This document shows positions 35,352 through 44,211 of a DNA stretch of 64,000 bases, piece by piece (positions within the stretch are counted from its first letter, which is position 1; the number at the start of each line of letters is the position of its first letter). Under the pieces are notes generated by a model. The model searched no databases and was not told where the DNA came from. It saw only the letters and a list, made by a program, of their open reading frames with translations. Source of the stretch: Rhizomicrobium sp. (GTDB lineage Bacteria > Pseudomonadota > Alphaproteobacteria > Micropepsales > Micropepsaceae); NCBI GenBank assembly GCA_037200985.1, contig JBBCGJ010000001.1, positions 372,001-436,000 of the forward strand, written 5' to 3'. The translations under genes and the position numbers were made by a program.

Positions 35352-36233
35352 TCACCCGGCGACCTTGGCGCCGACGAACGCCTCGAAATATCTGACGATC
35401 GCGGTAACGTCCTGCGCCGGGCCGATCTGGTCCGCGGCCTTCGCCGCCAGCGCACGGGTCTCGGCGACCACGCCGGCCGGTATGCGGACGCCCGCCGCTT
35501 CGTCCAGATAGAGATCGAGCTTGCCCAGGGCGTCGCCCAGCGACTCTCCCGACCCGAAAGTCCGCGTCAGAACGTCATGCGGAAGCAGGTCCGCCGTCGC
35601 GCTGTTGCGGCCGGTGCCGGCATCGATCACATCGACCAGCACGCCCGAGGCGATGCCCGCGGCGGTTCCGACCGCCACCGCCTCGCAGGAGGCCGCGAGG
35701 GCCGTCAGGCCGAGCGCATCCCCGATCAGTGCGCAGATCTGCGCCTGGCCGGGGCGTTCGCCCATTTTGGAGATCCGCGACGCGAAAGCCGCGGCGATTT
35801 TCTCGACCCTGTCCAGGTCCGCCGCCGCGCCCGACAACACCAGCCGCAGCGTGCCCCGGTCCGCCTCTTTCGGCGTGCCGGACAGCGGTGCATCCACCAG
35901 CCGTATGCCCGTCGAACCGAGCACCTCTTCCAGCACGCGGATCGCGGGCGGACCGATCGTGGATATATTGACGAAGATGCGCGCCGCCTGGCCTTGCGCG
36001 ACGGACCGCGCCAGCGGCGCGGCTTGTTCGCCGGTCGGCGCGCCGAAAACGAACTCGGCGCAATCCGCGACCTGGCGCGGCGATTCCAGCACCCGTGCGC
36101 CGAGCCGGGCGAGGCGGGACAGGGCGCCGTCGTCGGCGTCGAACACGGCCAGCCTCGTGCTCTGCGTCAGCAGCCGCCGCGCCACTGCTTCGCCCAATTC
36201 CCCCAGCGTCGTGAAACCGAGCATATCAGCCAT
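35352..36233 (-). CDS. NAD(P)-dependent beta-hydroxyacid dehydrogenase-like protein (copy 1)
   Basis: A 293-aa member of the 3-hydroxyisobutyrate dehydrogenase family. The N-terminal Rossmann start is less regular than usual (GFTTLGELGEAVARRLL, without a clean GxGxxG), followed by DAPLSGTPKEADRGTL, the substrate-binding region, and an all-helical C-terminal domain. The C-terminal IVRYFEAFVGAKV closely resembles the end of the protein at 37118, so the two are paralogues on opposite strands. The weak nucleotide motif may mean altered cofactor use. Confidence 0.78.
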   Translation of the reverse strand: MADMLGFTTLGELGEAVARRLLTQSTRLAVFDADDGALSRLARLGARVLESPRQVADCAEFVFGAPTGEQAAPLARSVAQGQAARIFVNISTIGPPAIRVLEEVLGSTGIRLVDAPLSGTPKEADRGTLRLVLSGAAADLDRVEKIAAAFASRISKMGERPGQAQICALIGDALGLTALAASCEAVAVGTAAGIASGVLVDVIDAGTGRNSATADLLPHDVLTRTFGSGESLGDALGKLDLYLDEAAGVRIPAGVVAETRALAAKAADQIGPAQDVTAIVRYFEAFVGAKVAG

Positions 36234-36348
36234 TCCCGTGCCGCCTCCGTGATTTCATAGTACTGAATAAGATGGCGCGATCAATGCGCAGGCTCCGCGA
36301 CCGCCGGAGGGCCGTTCCGATCCGGAGCCGCGCCGGCCCCGCATGAAC

Positions 36349-36969
36349 TCACCGGCGCGGGGCGGGGTATTGCGCAAACGGCCGGTCGACGGGCGGCAGG
36401 TCGTTCGGCGCCAAGCCGTCTCCGGACACGGCGAGGATCAGGGATATCGTCGCATATTGGCCGAGCATGAAGACGAAATCGGTGACGCCGCGCTCGCCCA
36501 GCAAGTCGAACGCGCTGCGGAAGGTCTTCTCGTCCACGCGGCGGAAGAGTTCGAGCTCGGCGGCATAGCGGAACACGATCTCTTCGTCCGGGGCCAGCGC
36601 GGCGGGAACGTTCCCCAGGCGGATGGCGTCGATGACCGGCGGCGAAAGCCCCGCCTTTGCCGCACGGGGCGCATGGAGCGACCATTCATATTCGTCGTTC
36701 CAGACCCGCGCATGCACCAGGATCGCCAGTTCGACCAGGTGCTCGTCCAGACCGGTGTGAAACCGCAGATAGCTGCCCATGGCTTGAAACCTGGCGGCGG
36801 CTTCGGGGCTGCGAAGCATCATGTTGAACGGACCGCGTATGCCGTTCAGCGAAAAGGCGCTGATCGCCTCGGCCAGGCGCCTCTGGTCGTCGGACATCGT
36901 CTCCGGCGTCAGCGGCGCAAACCGGGACGCCGGCTTTGCGGGTTCGCGGGTATTGGAGATTTCGTCCAT
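36349..36969 (-). CDS. Carboxymuconolactone decarboxylase family protein
   Basis: A 206-aa all-helical protein of the CMD/AhpD superfamily. HLVELAILVHARVWNDEYEWSLH, read in two parts, contains the conserved Glu and His of decarboxylase-type members; the CxxC of peroxidase-type AhpD is absent. It may decarboxylate or isomerise a ring-cleavage lactone, or serve another lyase role. GGAG six bases before ATG 36969 supports the start; the frame is open much further upstream but that extension lacks family features. It lies between two HIBADH-type paralogues on opposite strands. Confidence 0.8.
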   Translation of the reverse strand: MDEISNTREPAKPASRFAPLTPETMSDDQRRLAEAISAFSLNGIRGPFNMMLRSPEAAARFQAMGSYLRFHTGLDEHLVELAILVHARVWNDEYEWSLHAPRAAKAGLSPPVIDAIRLGNVPAALAPDEEIVFRYAAELELFRRVDEKTFRSAFDLLGERGVTDFVFMLGQYATISLILAVSGDGLAPNDLPPVDRPFAQYPAPRR

Positions 36970-37117
36970 CATCGGCTCCGTCTTCGGCAGCATCGGCCGC
37001 CGTCGCCACGCATTGGCTTGCCGCTTGACCTCCGCGGCGAACATGATCAGCATTATGTATATCGCCGGGGCCCGGCCGGCAACGCCGTCGCGGCCCCTAC
37101 AGACGAGACGGACAATC

Positions 37118-38035
37118 ATGGCAAACGCAGAAGTCGGCTTCATCGGTCTGGGCAATATGGGCGGGGCGATCGTGCGGCGCATGCTCAAGACGGGCGTGGC
37201 GGTGACGGTGTTCGACATCGACGCCGAGACGATGCGGGCGTTCGTGGCGGCCGGCGCCACGGCGGCAAGCTCGGTGAAGGATGTCGCGGACCGGGCCTCG
37301 CTGGTGCTGGTGTGCCTGCCGACCGGCGGGTTTCCGGGCATCGCGCGCGAAGCGGTCCAGGGGGGCGCGCTGCAGGTCTATGGCGAATTGTCGACCATGC
37401 GGCCCGCGACCATGCAGGAGATCGAAGACATCGTTTCGGCGCGGGGCGTGGCGCTGGTCGATGCGCCGGTGAGCGGCGGCGTCACCATAGCCGAGCGCGG
37501 CGAGCTCAGCCTGATGATGGCGGGCACGGCCGAGGCGACCGGCAGGGTGGCGGCGGCGCTGAAATCCGTGACGGCCCATGTGTTCCACGTCGGCGCCAAG
37601 CCGGGGCAGGCGCAATTGTGCAAGCTCGCCAACAATGCCATCGGCTTCACGCTCTTCATCGCCAGCTGCGAGGCGCTGGTCGTGGGCGCCGCGGCGGGCA
37701 TCGCGCCCGCGGTTCTTCTCGAGGCGGTCGACGCGGGCCGAGGCCGCAACAGCTGGACCGCCGACAAGTTCGGCCCTCACATCCTGTCGCGCACATTCGA
37801 CGCCGGCGGCAAGCTCGGCGGCGGGCCGAAGGCGCTCGACCTGTATCTCGCCGAAGCCGAAATCCTGGGAATGCCGCGCGCGCTCGTGGCGCGGGCGCGC
37901 GACGTCTGGGCGAAAATCGCGACGGTACTGGACCCCGCCAAGGACTTCACGACGATCATCCGGTATTTCGAGCAGTTCGCGGGCGTCGAATTGCGAGGGC
38001 CCTGGCCGGCCGGCCAGCCCGCCGGCCGGGCATGA
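37118..38035 (+). CDS. NAD(P)-dependent beta-hydroxyacid dehydrogenase (copy 2)
   Basis: A 305-aa 3-hydroxyisobutyrate dehydrogenase-type enzyme. GFIGLGNMGGAIVRR is the complete nucleotide motif, DAPVSGGVTIAERGEL the substrate motif, and the catalytic Lys lies in QLCKLANNAIG. It oxidises a beta-hydroxy acid or reduces the matching semialdehyde. Paralogue of the protein at 35352 but with intact motifs. The stop overlaps the next start by four bases (ATGA), so the two are translationally coupled. Confidence 0.87.
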   Translation: MANAEVGFIGLGNMGGAIVRRMLKTGVAVTVFDIDAETMRAFVAAGATAASSVKDVADRASLVLVCLPTGGFPGIAREAVQGGALQVYGELSTMRPATMQEIEDIVSARGVALVDAPVSGGVTIAERGELSLMMAGTAEATGRVAAALKSVTAHVFHVGAKPGQAQLCKLANNAIGFTLFIASCEALVVGAAAGIAPAVLLEAVDAGRGRNSWTADKFGPHILSRTFDAGGKLGGGPKALDLYLAEAEILGMPRALVARARDVWAKIATVLDPAKDFTTIIRYFEQFAGVELRGPWPAGQPAGRA

Positions 38036-38682
38036 GCCTTCTGGGCGCCGGCGCCTTGATGATGTGGTGCGACTATCCGCGGTCGCGTTCCGCCGAACAG
38101 GGCGCCTGGCACTCCAAGGAGCATTTGCCCGAGAGGCTCTCGGTGCCCGGATTCCTCCGGGGCCGCCGCGGCATCCGGGAAGACGGCGACAACGCGGCGC
38201 TGTTCATCCTGTACGAGTTGACCGACCTGTCGGTGATGACATCCTCCGCCTATCTCGCCCGGCTGAACGCGCCGACGCCTTGGACGGTCCGCGTGAACGC
38301 CGCGACGTCGAATTTCAACCGCTCGCCGGGGCGCGTGATGAAAAGCTGGGGCCTGGGGGCCGGCGGCGTCATCCTGACGGCGCGTTTCGCGGCTCCGGCG
38401 GGCCATGAAGCGCAGACGATTCGCGAGGCCGAGGCGTGGTCGACCGGTCTTGCCGAAGAGCCGGCGGTCACCGGCGCCCATTTCATCGCGACCGAGCCGG
38501 ACTGGGTGGTCGCCACGCGCGAGCAGGAGCAGCGGGGCCGGCCGGACGCGCTCGCCGCTCTCGTCGTGATCGCGGAAGGTTACGATCCGGAGAGCCTGGG
38601 GGACGCCTGCAGGCGATGCCGGCCGCCGTCGTTGGATTGCGACGTCGCCTTCGACGGCTATCGGATCGTTCACCTCGCCTGA
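38032..38682 (+). CDS. Uncharacterised protein with dimeric alpha-beta barrel-like halves (DUF4286/EthD-like)
   Basis: A 216-aa protein of unknown function. Its N-terminal half (WHSKEHLPERLSVPGFLRGR) resembles small ferredoxin-like domains of the EthD/DUF4286 type, and the second half (TGLAEEPAVTGAHFIATEPD) looks like a second such domain. Single-domain relatives in aromatic clusters act as isomerases, lactonases or cyclases of ring-cleavage products. It is translationally coupled to the hydroxyacid dehydrogenase before it, so a role on the same intermediate is likely (inference). Confidence 0.65.
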   Translation: MSLLGAGALMMWCDYPRSRSAEQGAWHSKEHLPERLSVPGFLRGRRGIREDGDNAALFILYELTDLSVMTSSAYLARLNAPTPWTVRVNAATSNFNRSPGRVMKSWGLGAGGVILTARFAAPAGHEAQTIREAEAWSTGLAEEPAVTGAHFIATEPDWVVATREQEQRGRPDALAALVVIAEGYDPESLGDACRRCRPPSLDCDVAFDGYRIVHLA

Positions 38683-38700
38683 ATCGCGCTTGCCCAAATG

Positions 38701-39552
38701 CTAGCGGACGCGAACGTCCATCGCGCCGATCTTCTCGATCTCGCAATGCATGACGTCGCCGGGACGGACCGGGCCGACGCCCGCGCAGGTGCCGGTCATG
38801 ATGATGTCGCCAGGCCACAGGGTGTAGAATTGCGAAGCCCAGGCGATCTGCTCCGCGATGCCCATGATCATCAGCCGCGTGTTTGATCTCTGGCGCATCT
38901 CGCCATTGACGGCGAGCGAGAAGTCGAGGTCTTGCGGGTCGCCGATCTCGTCCGGTGTCACCAGCCAGGGCCCGGCGACGGCATAGCTGTCGATCGACTT
39001 GCGGAAGCTGCGGTCTTCCGAGCCGCGCACCACCATGTCCAGCGCGATGGTGTATCCCGCGACATGGTCGAGCGCGTCGGCCGGCGCGATATCCGATCCC
39101 TTGCGCCCGATCACGACGCCCAGTTCCATCTCATGATCGTTGCGCCGGTCGGGAAAGCGCAGCGTCACGCCCTGCGACGGACCCACCAGGGCGCTCACGG
39201 CCTTGAGGAACATGCCCTGTTCGCGGATGCTCCCCGCATAGCGCTTGGTAAAGACCTCGGCCTGCGCGTCGGCTTCCTCGACATGCTCATGATAATTCGC
39301 CGGCGTTCCGATGATCTTGGTCGGCCGGCCGACCGGGCTTAGGAAACGGGCGTCGGCGAGCTTTCGAACCGGACCGGCCGGCCGTGCGCCGCCGATCGCG
39401 GCGACAAGCGTCGACAGATGCGTGATGACCGGATCGCCGCCGATCGCCGGGTAGCTCGCCGGCGGAAGCGCGCCCAGCGCCGCGGTCACGTCGCGCACCG
39501 CGTCTTCCGCGACCAGTCCCAGACGGCTGTCGTCGAACCACCCCAACCTCAT
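38701..39552 (-). CDS. Fumarylacetoacetate hydrolase family protein
   Basis: A 283-aa FAH-fold protein, a good length for fumarylpyruvate hydrolase or 2-oxo-hepta-3-ene-dioate hydratase/isomerase. It has HEMELGVVIGRKG with the metal-binding acidic residues, SFRKSIDSYAVAGPWLVTPDE (about 179-199) and LWPGDIIMTGTCAGVGPVRPGD near the end. With the gentisate-dioxygenase-like gene at 32914 it could hydrolyse fumaryl- or maleylpyruvate to a C4 acid and pyruvate. It is convergent with the preceding plus-strand gene, with only 18 bases between. Confidence 0.87.
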   Translation of the reverse strand: MRLGWFDDSRLGLVAEDAVRDVTAALGALPPASYPAIGGDPVITHLSTLVAAIGGARPAGPVRKLADARFLSPVGRPTKIIGTPANYHEHVEEADAQAEVFTKRYAGSIREQGMFLKAVSALVGPSQGVTLRFPDRRNDHEMELGVVIGRKGSDIAPADALDHVAGYTIALDMVVRGSEDRSFRKSIDSYAVAGPWLVTPDEIGDPQDLDFSLAVNGEMRQRSNTRLMIMGIAEQIAWASQFYTLWPGDIIMTGTCAGVGPVRPGDVMHCEIEKIGAMDVRVR

Positions 39553-40145
39553 GGCCGTCCCCTTCCTGCGTTCGCCGAGCCTGAACTCAGTATACTCACA
39601 AAACGACTATCGCGCGGGTGTCGCTTCCGCGCAACGGTCCTGACGGCGGGGCGGCGGCGCGGGGGCCGCCGCCGGCGACCTTAAGCCCGGGCCGGAGCGC
39701 CGCAGCCGGGCAAAGGAAAACGGAGAAACAGGCGCGTGTTCAACGGGCATCGCGAACGACGAGAGAAAGACCGACGGCACGAATACCATGCAAAATAAGA
39801 CGTAAAATGCTGATTATATGGCGCAAGCTTGGCCGAACACCGCCGGCATCGCATCTAGGTGCGGCGAGGATAGGGCGTCGTCGACGCTGGAGTTTGCTTG
39901 GTCTGTCGGGGGGCGGTTCTTCAGTGGATTTGCATCGCCCGGCCGGCCCGTCTTTCCGCCGATTATCGGGGAAACCGGGGCCGCTTTTCCCGTGCCTCGA
40001 TCGTCAGTACTAGGATTGACAGTATTAGGATACGAAGCAAGACTTCCGCCTGTACGAACCGTCCCCGGAGAGGGTCGGCGACAGCCGCGTCGGAGCGGCA
40101 ATATCACGGCTCGCCTCGGCGGGCCGGTCACGGGAGGGCTACCTA
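39553..40145. other. Divergent intergenic region upstream of TonB-dependent receptor
   Basis: A 593-base space between the FAH-family gene (minus) and a TonB-dependent receptor gene (plus). No convincing protein-coding gene is seen. It includes CAGTATACTCA just upstream of the FAH gene (39592-39600 region), an AT-rich segment at 39780-39830, and a 15-base tandem repeat at 40006-40035 (listed separately). The receptor start at 40146 has GGGAGGG upstream. A long leader for the receptor mRNA with regulatory sites is the simplest reading. Confidence 0.5.
40006..40035 (+). repeat. Two tandem 15-base units, candidate regulator-binding site
   Basis: AGTACTAGGATTGAC (40006-40020) is followed at once by AGTATTAGGATACGA (40021-40035), 11 of 15 bases alike, with the core AGTA(C/T)TAGGAT. 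It lies about 110-140 bases upstream of the TonB-dependent receptor start. Direct repeats a little over one helical turn apart fit a response-regulator or LysR-type activator site. Confidence 0.4.
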
Positions 40146-42356
40146 GTGGGCGTCAATCGCTTTTCTCATTCGCTGCTTTTTGCGGCATCCGCCGTCGCCC
40201 TGATCGCCGGTGCACCGGCGAGGGCACAGGACGCGGCCGCGCCGCCGCGGGACGCCGGTCCGTCCCAAGGCGCTGCGACGGTCGAGACCGTCGTCGTCAC
40301 GGCCGAGCGCCGCTCGCAAGACGTCCAGACCGTGCCGATCGCGATCACGGCGGCGTCCGCCGAGCGCCTTCAGGCCGTGGGGATCACCAACACCCAGCAG
40401 CTGTCGCTGATCGCGCCCAGCCTGAACGTCAGCAACATCGCCGGCGGCGTGAGCTTTTTCATCCGCGGCGTGGGCACGACGGCCTCGCAGGTCGAAAACC
40501 AGGTGGTCACCTATCTCGACGATGTCTATGTGCCCGACCAGCGCCATGTCGGTCTCGACCTGATCGACGTCGATCAGGTCGCCGTGCTCAAGGGCCCGCA
40601 GGGCACCCTGTTCGGCCGCAACGCGACCGGCGGCGTGATCCAGGTGTCGACCCGCGATCCCGGCGACACGCCCGAAATGGAGGTGCGCACCAGCCTCGAC
40701 AATTACTTCACCTCGCGCAGCGGCATCTTCGTCGGCGGTCCGATCACCGACAGCATCCGCGGCAGCTTCACCGGCGGCTTCACGACGCAGGGCAATGGCT
40801 GGGGCCACAACCCGATCGCCAATTACGACACGTTCAAGATCAGCGACGACCTCAACCTGCGCGGCAAGCTCATTTTCGACTTCGGCAACGACGCCTCGCT
40901 CAAGCTCATCGCCGACTACAAGAACATGGACGACACCGCCGCGATCATCGAGGTGCCCTATCCCGGAACGGTGCTGGCGTTCGAGCCGGGCGTGGTCGGC
41001 CCCGACAATTACTACAATTCCCGCGGCAACTATCCGAACGTGCAGCACATGACCGACGGCGGCCTCTCCGCCGATCTGCGCTTCAAGGTAGGCGATCTGT
41101 CGGTCCGCAGCATCACCGGCTACCGCGCCGGCATCGACAACTTCCAGTTCGACGCGGATCGCACGCCGGTGCCGGCCTTCGACATCAACGTCAAGGAACG
41201 CGACCACAATTTCAGCCAGGAAGTGCAGGTGCTCTCGCCGGAGGACGGCCCGTTCAAATGGGTGCTCGGCGCCTACTATTTCCACAACTACAACGGCGCT
41301 CTTCCGTTCACGCTCCACTTCCAGGGCCCCTTCGCGCCCGGACCGACCGATCTCGGCCACGAGTTCATCTCGGCCGTCGAGACGACCAACTCCTTCGCCG
41401 GCTTCGGACAGGCGACCTGGGAGATCCTGCCGGGAACCCATCTGACCGGAGGCCTGCGCTACACCACCGAGAAGCGGCAGCTCTTCGGTTCGGATACCGG
41501 CACCCTGAACGACGGAACGCCGGAGACGTTCTCGACCGCGAACGGCACCGGGCCGCACACCATCACCTTCGGCAATTGGAGCTTCCGGGGCGCCCTCGAT
41601 CATCAGTTCACGGACGATATCATGGGCTATATCTCGTTCGACCGCGGCTTCAAGAGCGGCGGCTACAACATTTCGTCGCTGACCAATCCGGCGTTCAAGC
41701 CCGAGCAACTCGACGCCTATCAGGCCGGCCTGAAGACGGAGCTGTTCGATCACCGTCTGCGCCTGAACGCGGCCGCGTTCTATTACGACTACAGGAACGT
41801 GCAGGTGGTGACGTTCACGTTCGTCTCGCAGATCACCAATGGCGCGGCGGCGGAGATGTACGGCATCGATGCCGATTTCGAAGCGCAGATCGACGACCAT
41901 CTCAGCCTGACCGGCGGCCTGTCGCTGCTGCACTCGGTATTCACCAACTACAAGAATGCCGTGTTCACCGTGCCGCTCGGCGGCGGCGCCTATTCGCTGA
42001 TTTCGGGCGACGCCACGGGCAACCGCACGCCGTTCTCCGAGCCGGTCCAGGCCTCGCTCGGCGTCGACTACACCGTCGATACCGACATGGGCGGCCTTCT
42101 GTTCAACGTGACGGATTCCTACAACTCCGACTATTACTACGAAGCGGACAACAACATGCGGCAGCCGGCGTACAACATGCTCAACGCGTCCGCGACGTTG
42201 ACGCTGCCGGGCGACAAGTACAGCGTCAAATTGTGGGGCACCAATCTGCTCGACAAGCGAGTCGGCACCTACGCGGCCAGCCAGGCGCTGGGCCTCCTCG
42301 TCAGCTACGGAACCGCGCCGCGTCTGTTTGGTATCACGCTCGATGCCAAGCTTTAG
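40146..42356 (+). CDS. TonB-dependent outer-membrane receptor (second copy)
   Basis: A 736-aa receptor. Signal peptide 1 to about 27 (cut after ARA), TonB-box-like ETVVVTA at 47-53, and plug motifs LDDVYVPDQ and LKGPQGTLFGRNATGG (about 149-163). The barrel contains YFDRGFKSGGYN-type repeats and ends in a short C-terminal strand. Start codon GTG at 40146 with GGGAGGG eight bases upstream. It shares strong plug similarity with the receptor at 1498. It heads a plus-strand run with a hydrolase, an SDR and a GMC oxidase and probably imports their substrate. Confidence 0.92.
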   Translation: MGVNRFSHSLLFAASAVALIAGAPARAQDAAAPPRDAGPSQGAATVETVVVTAERRSQDVQTVPIAITAASAERLQAVGITNTQQLSLIAPSLNVSNIAGGVSFFIRGVGTTASQVENQVVTYLDDVYVPDQRHVGLDLIDVDQVAVLKGPQGTLFGRNATGGVIQVSTRDPGDTPEMEVRTSLDNYFTSRSGIFVGGPITDSIRGSFTGGFTTQGNGWGHNPIANYDTFKISDDLNLRGKLIFDFGNDASLKLIADYKNMDDTAAIIEVPYPGTVLAFEPGVVGPDNYYNSRGNYPNVQHMTDGGLSADLRFKVGDLSVRSITGYRAGIDNFQFDADRTPVPAFDINVKERDHNFSQEVQVLSPEDGPFKWVLGAYYFHNYNGALPFTLHFQGPFAPGPTDLGHEFISAVETTNSFAGFGQATWEILPGTHLTGGLRYTTEKRQLFGSDTGTLNDGTPETFSTANGTGPHTITFGNWSFRGALDHQFTDDIMGYISFDRGFKSGGYNISSLTNPAFKPEQLDAYQAGLKTELFDHRLRLNAAAFYYDYRNVQVVTFTFVSQITNGAAAEMYGIDADFEAQIDDHLSLTGGLSLLHSVFTNYKNAVFTVPLGGGAYSLISGDATGNRTPFSEPVQASLGVDYTVDTDMGGLLFNVTDSYNSDYYYEADNNMRQPAYNMLNASATLTLPGDKYSVKLWGTNLLDKRVGTYAASQALGLLVSYGTAPRLFGITLDAKL

Positions 42357-42365
42357 CGACGGTGG

Positions 42366-42390
42366 GAGCGGCGGCCGTCTGCCGCCGCTC
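42366..42390 (+). terminator. Hairpin after TonB-dependent receptor gene
   Basis: GAGCGGCGGC and GCCGCCGCTC form a perfect 10-base stem with a 5-base loop, ten bases after the receptor stop. There is no T-run, so it is either a Rho-assisted terminator or an mRNA-stabilising element that lets the receptor be made in excess over the downstream enzymes. Confidence 0.5.
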
Positions 42391-42452
42391 GTCCCTTGAA
42401 GAGCGTTGCGAGTTGAGTTCGACAAGAAGCTTGCGGATGGAAGGCTAGAGGC

Positions 42453-43361
42453 ATGTCTCTTCAGAGCGGACGGATCACCGTTCAAAAGGTCGACGAACTC
42501 GGGGCTGTGCTGCTGCCGATGACGCGGGCCTTTCCGGACGTGACGCGCGAGGACTTGCGCCATACCCGCGAATGGTACACCGAAGGCTCGACCGGCGACG
42601 ACCCCGCCACGGCCATCGTCGGCGTCCCCTTCCACAGTTTCGTGCTGAAGGTCGAGGGCAAGAACATCCTCATCGACACCTGCAACGGCAACCACAAGAC
42701 CCGCAGCGATGCGACGCCCTGGAACAACGATCTGAACCTGCCCTATCTGGAGAACCTCGAGGCCGTCGGGCTCGCGCCGGAGGACATCGACGTGGTGCTC
42801 TGCACCCATCTGCATTTCGATCACGTCGGCTGGAACACCCGCCTCGAGAACGGCAGATGGGTTCCGACCTTTCCCAAGGCGCGCTATCTGTTCACGCGCG
42901 CCGATTACGAATTCTTCGACAAGAACCACGAGGAGCCGCTTCATCTGGCCTCGTTCGAGGACAGCATCCTGCCGGTCGTGGAGCATGGGCTGGCGGATCT
43001 GGTCGAGACGGATCACGTCGTCGAGCACGAAATCGGAAACGGCGTGTGGCTCGAGGGAACCCCGGGACATTCTCCGGGAAGCTGCGTCGTCCATGCCAAG
43101 CGGGGCGGCGACCAGCTCGTCTTCTCGGGCGACACCTTCCACCATCCGCTGGAACTGACCCGGCCGGACATTCTGTTCTTCGGCGATCTCGATCACGGCC
43201 TGGCGGCGGCGACGCGCCGAAAGATGTTCGAGCGCTATGCGGACACGTCGACGCTGTTTCTGCCCGCGCATTTCGGCGGCGCGTCGGCGGGACGCATCCA
43301 AAGGCATCGTCACGGATTCAAGTTCGACTATCTCGATCCGGCGACTTTCAAGGCGACGTGA
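42453..43361 (+). CDS. Metallo-beta-lactamase-fold hydrolase
   Basis: A 302-aa MBL-fold enzyme, probably cytoplasmic since no signal peptide is seen. The zinc motif THLHFDH is at 118-124, with the further ligands H in GTPGHSPGS, D in FSGDTFHH and H in LPAHFGG. The group includes lactonases and quorum-quenching AHL hydrolases, and arylsulfatase or ester hydrolases. In this cluster a lactone or ester of the imported compound is the likely substrate. Its stop overlaps the SDR start (GTGA). Confidence 0.86.
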   Translation: MSLQSGRITVQKVDELGAVLLPMTRAFPDVTREDLRHTREWYTEGSTGDDPATAIVGVPFHSFVLKVEGKNILIDTCNGNHKTRSDATPWNNDLNLPYLENLEAVGLAPEDIDVVLCTHLHFDHVGWNTRLENGRWVPTFPKARYLFTRADYEFFDKNHEEPLHLASFEDSILPVVEHGLADLVETDHVVEHEIGNGVWLEGTPGHSPGSCVVHAKRGGDQLVFSGDTFHHPLELTRPDILFFGDLDHGLAAATRRKMFERYADTSTLFLPAHFGGASAGRIQRHRHGFKFDYLDPATFKAT

Positions 43362-44143
43362 GCGTGTCACCGCGGGTGATCGTCACGGGCGCAGCGTCGG
43401 GCCTCGGCAGGGCCGTCTGCATGGCTTTCGCCGCCGACGGCGCCTGGGTGCTGGCCGTCGACCGCAACCGCGACATGCTGGAAGAGACCTGTCTTCTGGC
43501 CGCTTCGGCGCCGGGCGAGATTTGCGCCATGGCATGCGACCTGCTGGAAGGCGATTGCGGCCAGCGCGTGGTCGACGCCTGTGTGGCGCTGGGCGGGCGA
43601 CTCGATCATCTGATCAACAATGTCGGTCAGGGCGGCTCGCCACCGCTGCATCTGACGCCTGACGATCGGCTTGCCTATTTCCTGGAGGTCAACTTCATGG
43701 TGGCATTCCGCCTCTGCCGCGCCGCGATCCCGATCATGCGCCGGGCGGGCGGCGGCACCATCGTCAACATCGCGTCGGGCGTGGCCTTGCGCGGCTCCGT
43801 TCCCGGCAATACGGCCTATGTGGCCGCGAAAAGCGCCGTCATCGGCATGAGCCGGCAGATGGCCGCGGAATACGGCCGCGACGGCATACGGGTGAATGTC
43901 GTCGCGCCCGGCATCGTGCCGACCCCGGCAAACGCCGAGCGCATCGCCGGCGGCGCGTTTCAGGGAGACATCGACGCGATTCCGCTCGGCCATGTCGGGC
44001 GTCCGGAGGACGTCGCCAATGCGGTGGTTTTCCTCGCGGGTCCCAAATCCGCCTTCATCACCGGCGAAGTGCTGGCGGTGGATGGCGGATGGAGCGCAAC
44101 GAAGTACAACGTCAACACCCATCCACCCTATCGCGACGCCTGA
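43358..44143 (+). CDS. Short-chain dehydrogenase/reductase
   Basis: A 261-aa classical SDR: cofactor motif TGAASGLG (10-17), NNVG (87-90), and the catalytic set S140, Y154, K158. The C-terminal AVDGGWSATKYN is typical. GTG start at 43358 overlaps the hydrolase stop; a second GTG at 43364 is also possible. It oxidises an alcohol or dihydrodiol, or reduces a ketone; coupling to the hydrolase suggests it acts on the hydrolysis product. Confidence 0.88.
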   Translation: MSVSPRVIVTGAASGLGRAVCMAFAADGAWVLAVDRNRDMLEETCLLAASAPGEICAMACDLLEGDCGQRVVDACVALGGRLDHLINNVGQGGSPPLHLTPDDRLAYFLEVNFMVAFRLCRAAIPIMRRAGGGTIVNIASGVALRGSVPGNTAYVAAKSAVIGMSRQMAAEYGRDGIRVNVVAPGIVPTPANAERIAGGAFQGDIDAIPLGHVGRPEDVANAVVFLAGPKSAFITGEVLAVDGGWSATKYNVNTHPPYRDA

Positions 44144-44211
44144 CGGCCGCCCCGAAGGGCACGGCATGACCGGCGGACGACGTTGGGCAAAGACGGCGGA
44201 AGGACCAGCGC

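Noticed and set aside
40143..43370. Long minus-strand reading frame (1075 codons) opposite the TonB-dependent receptor and hydrolase genes
   Set aside because: It is a mirror frame produced by high third-position GC. The protein is Arg-rich, repeats no domain, and runs across two well-supported genes on the other strand.
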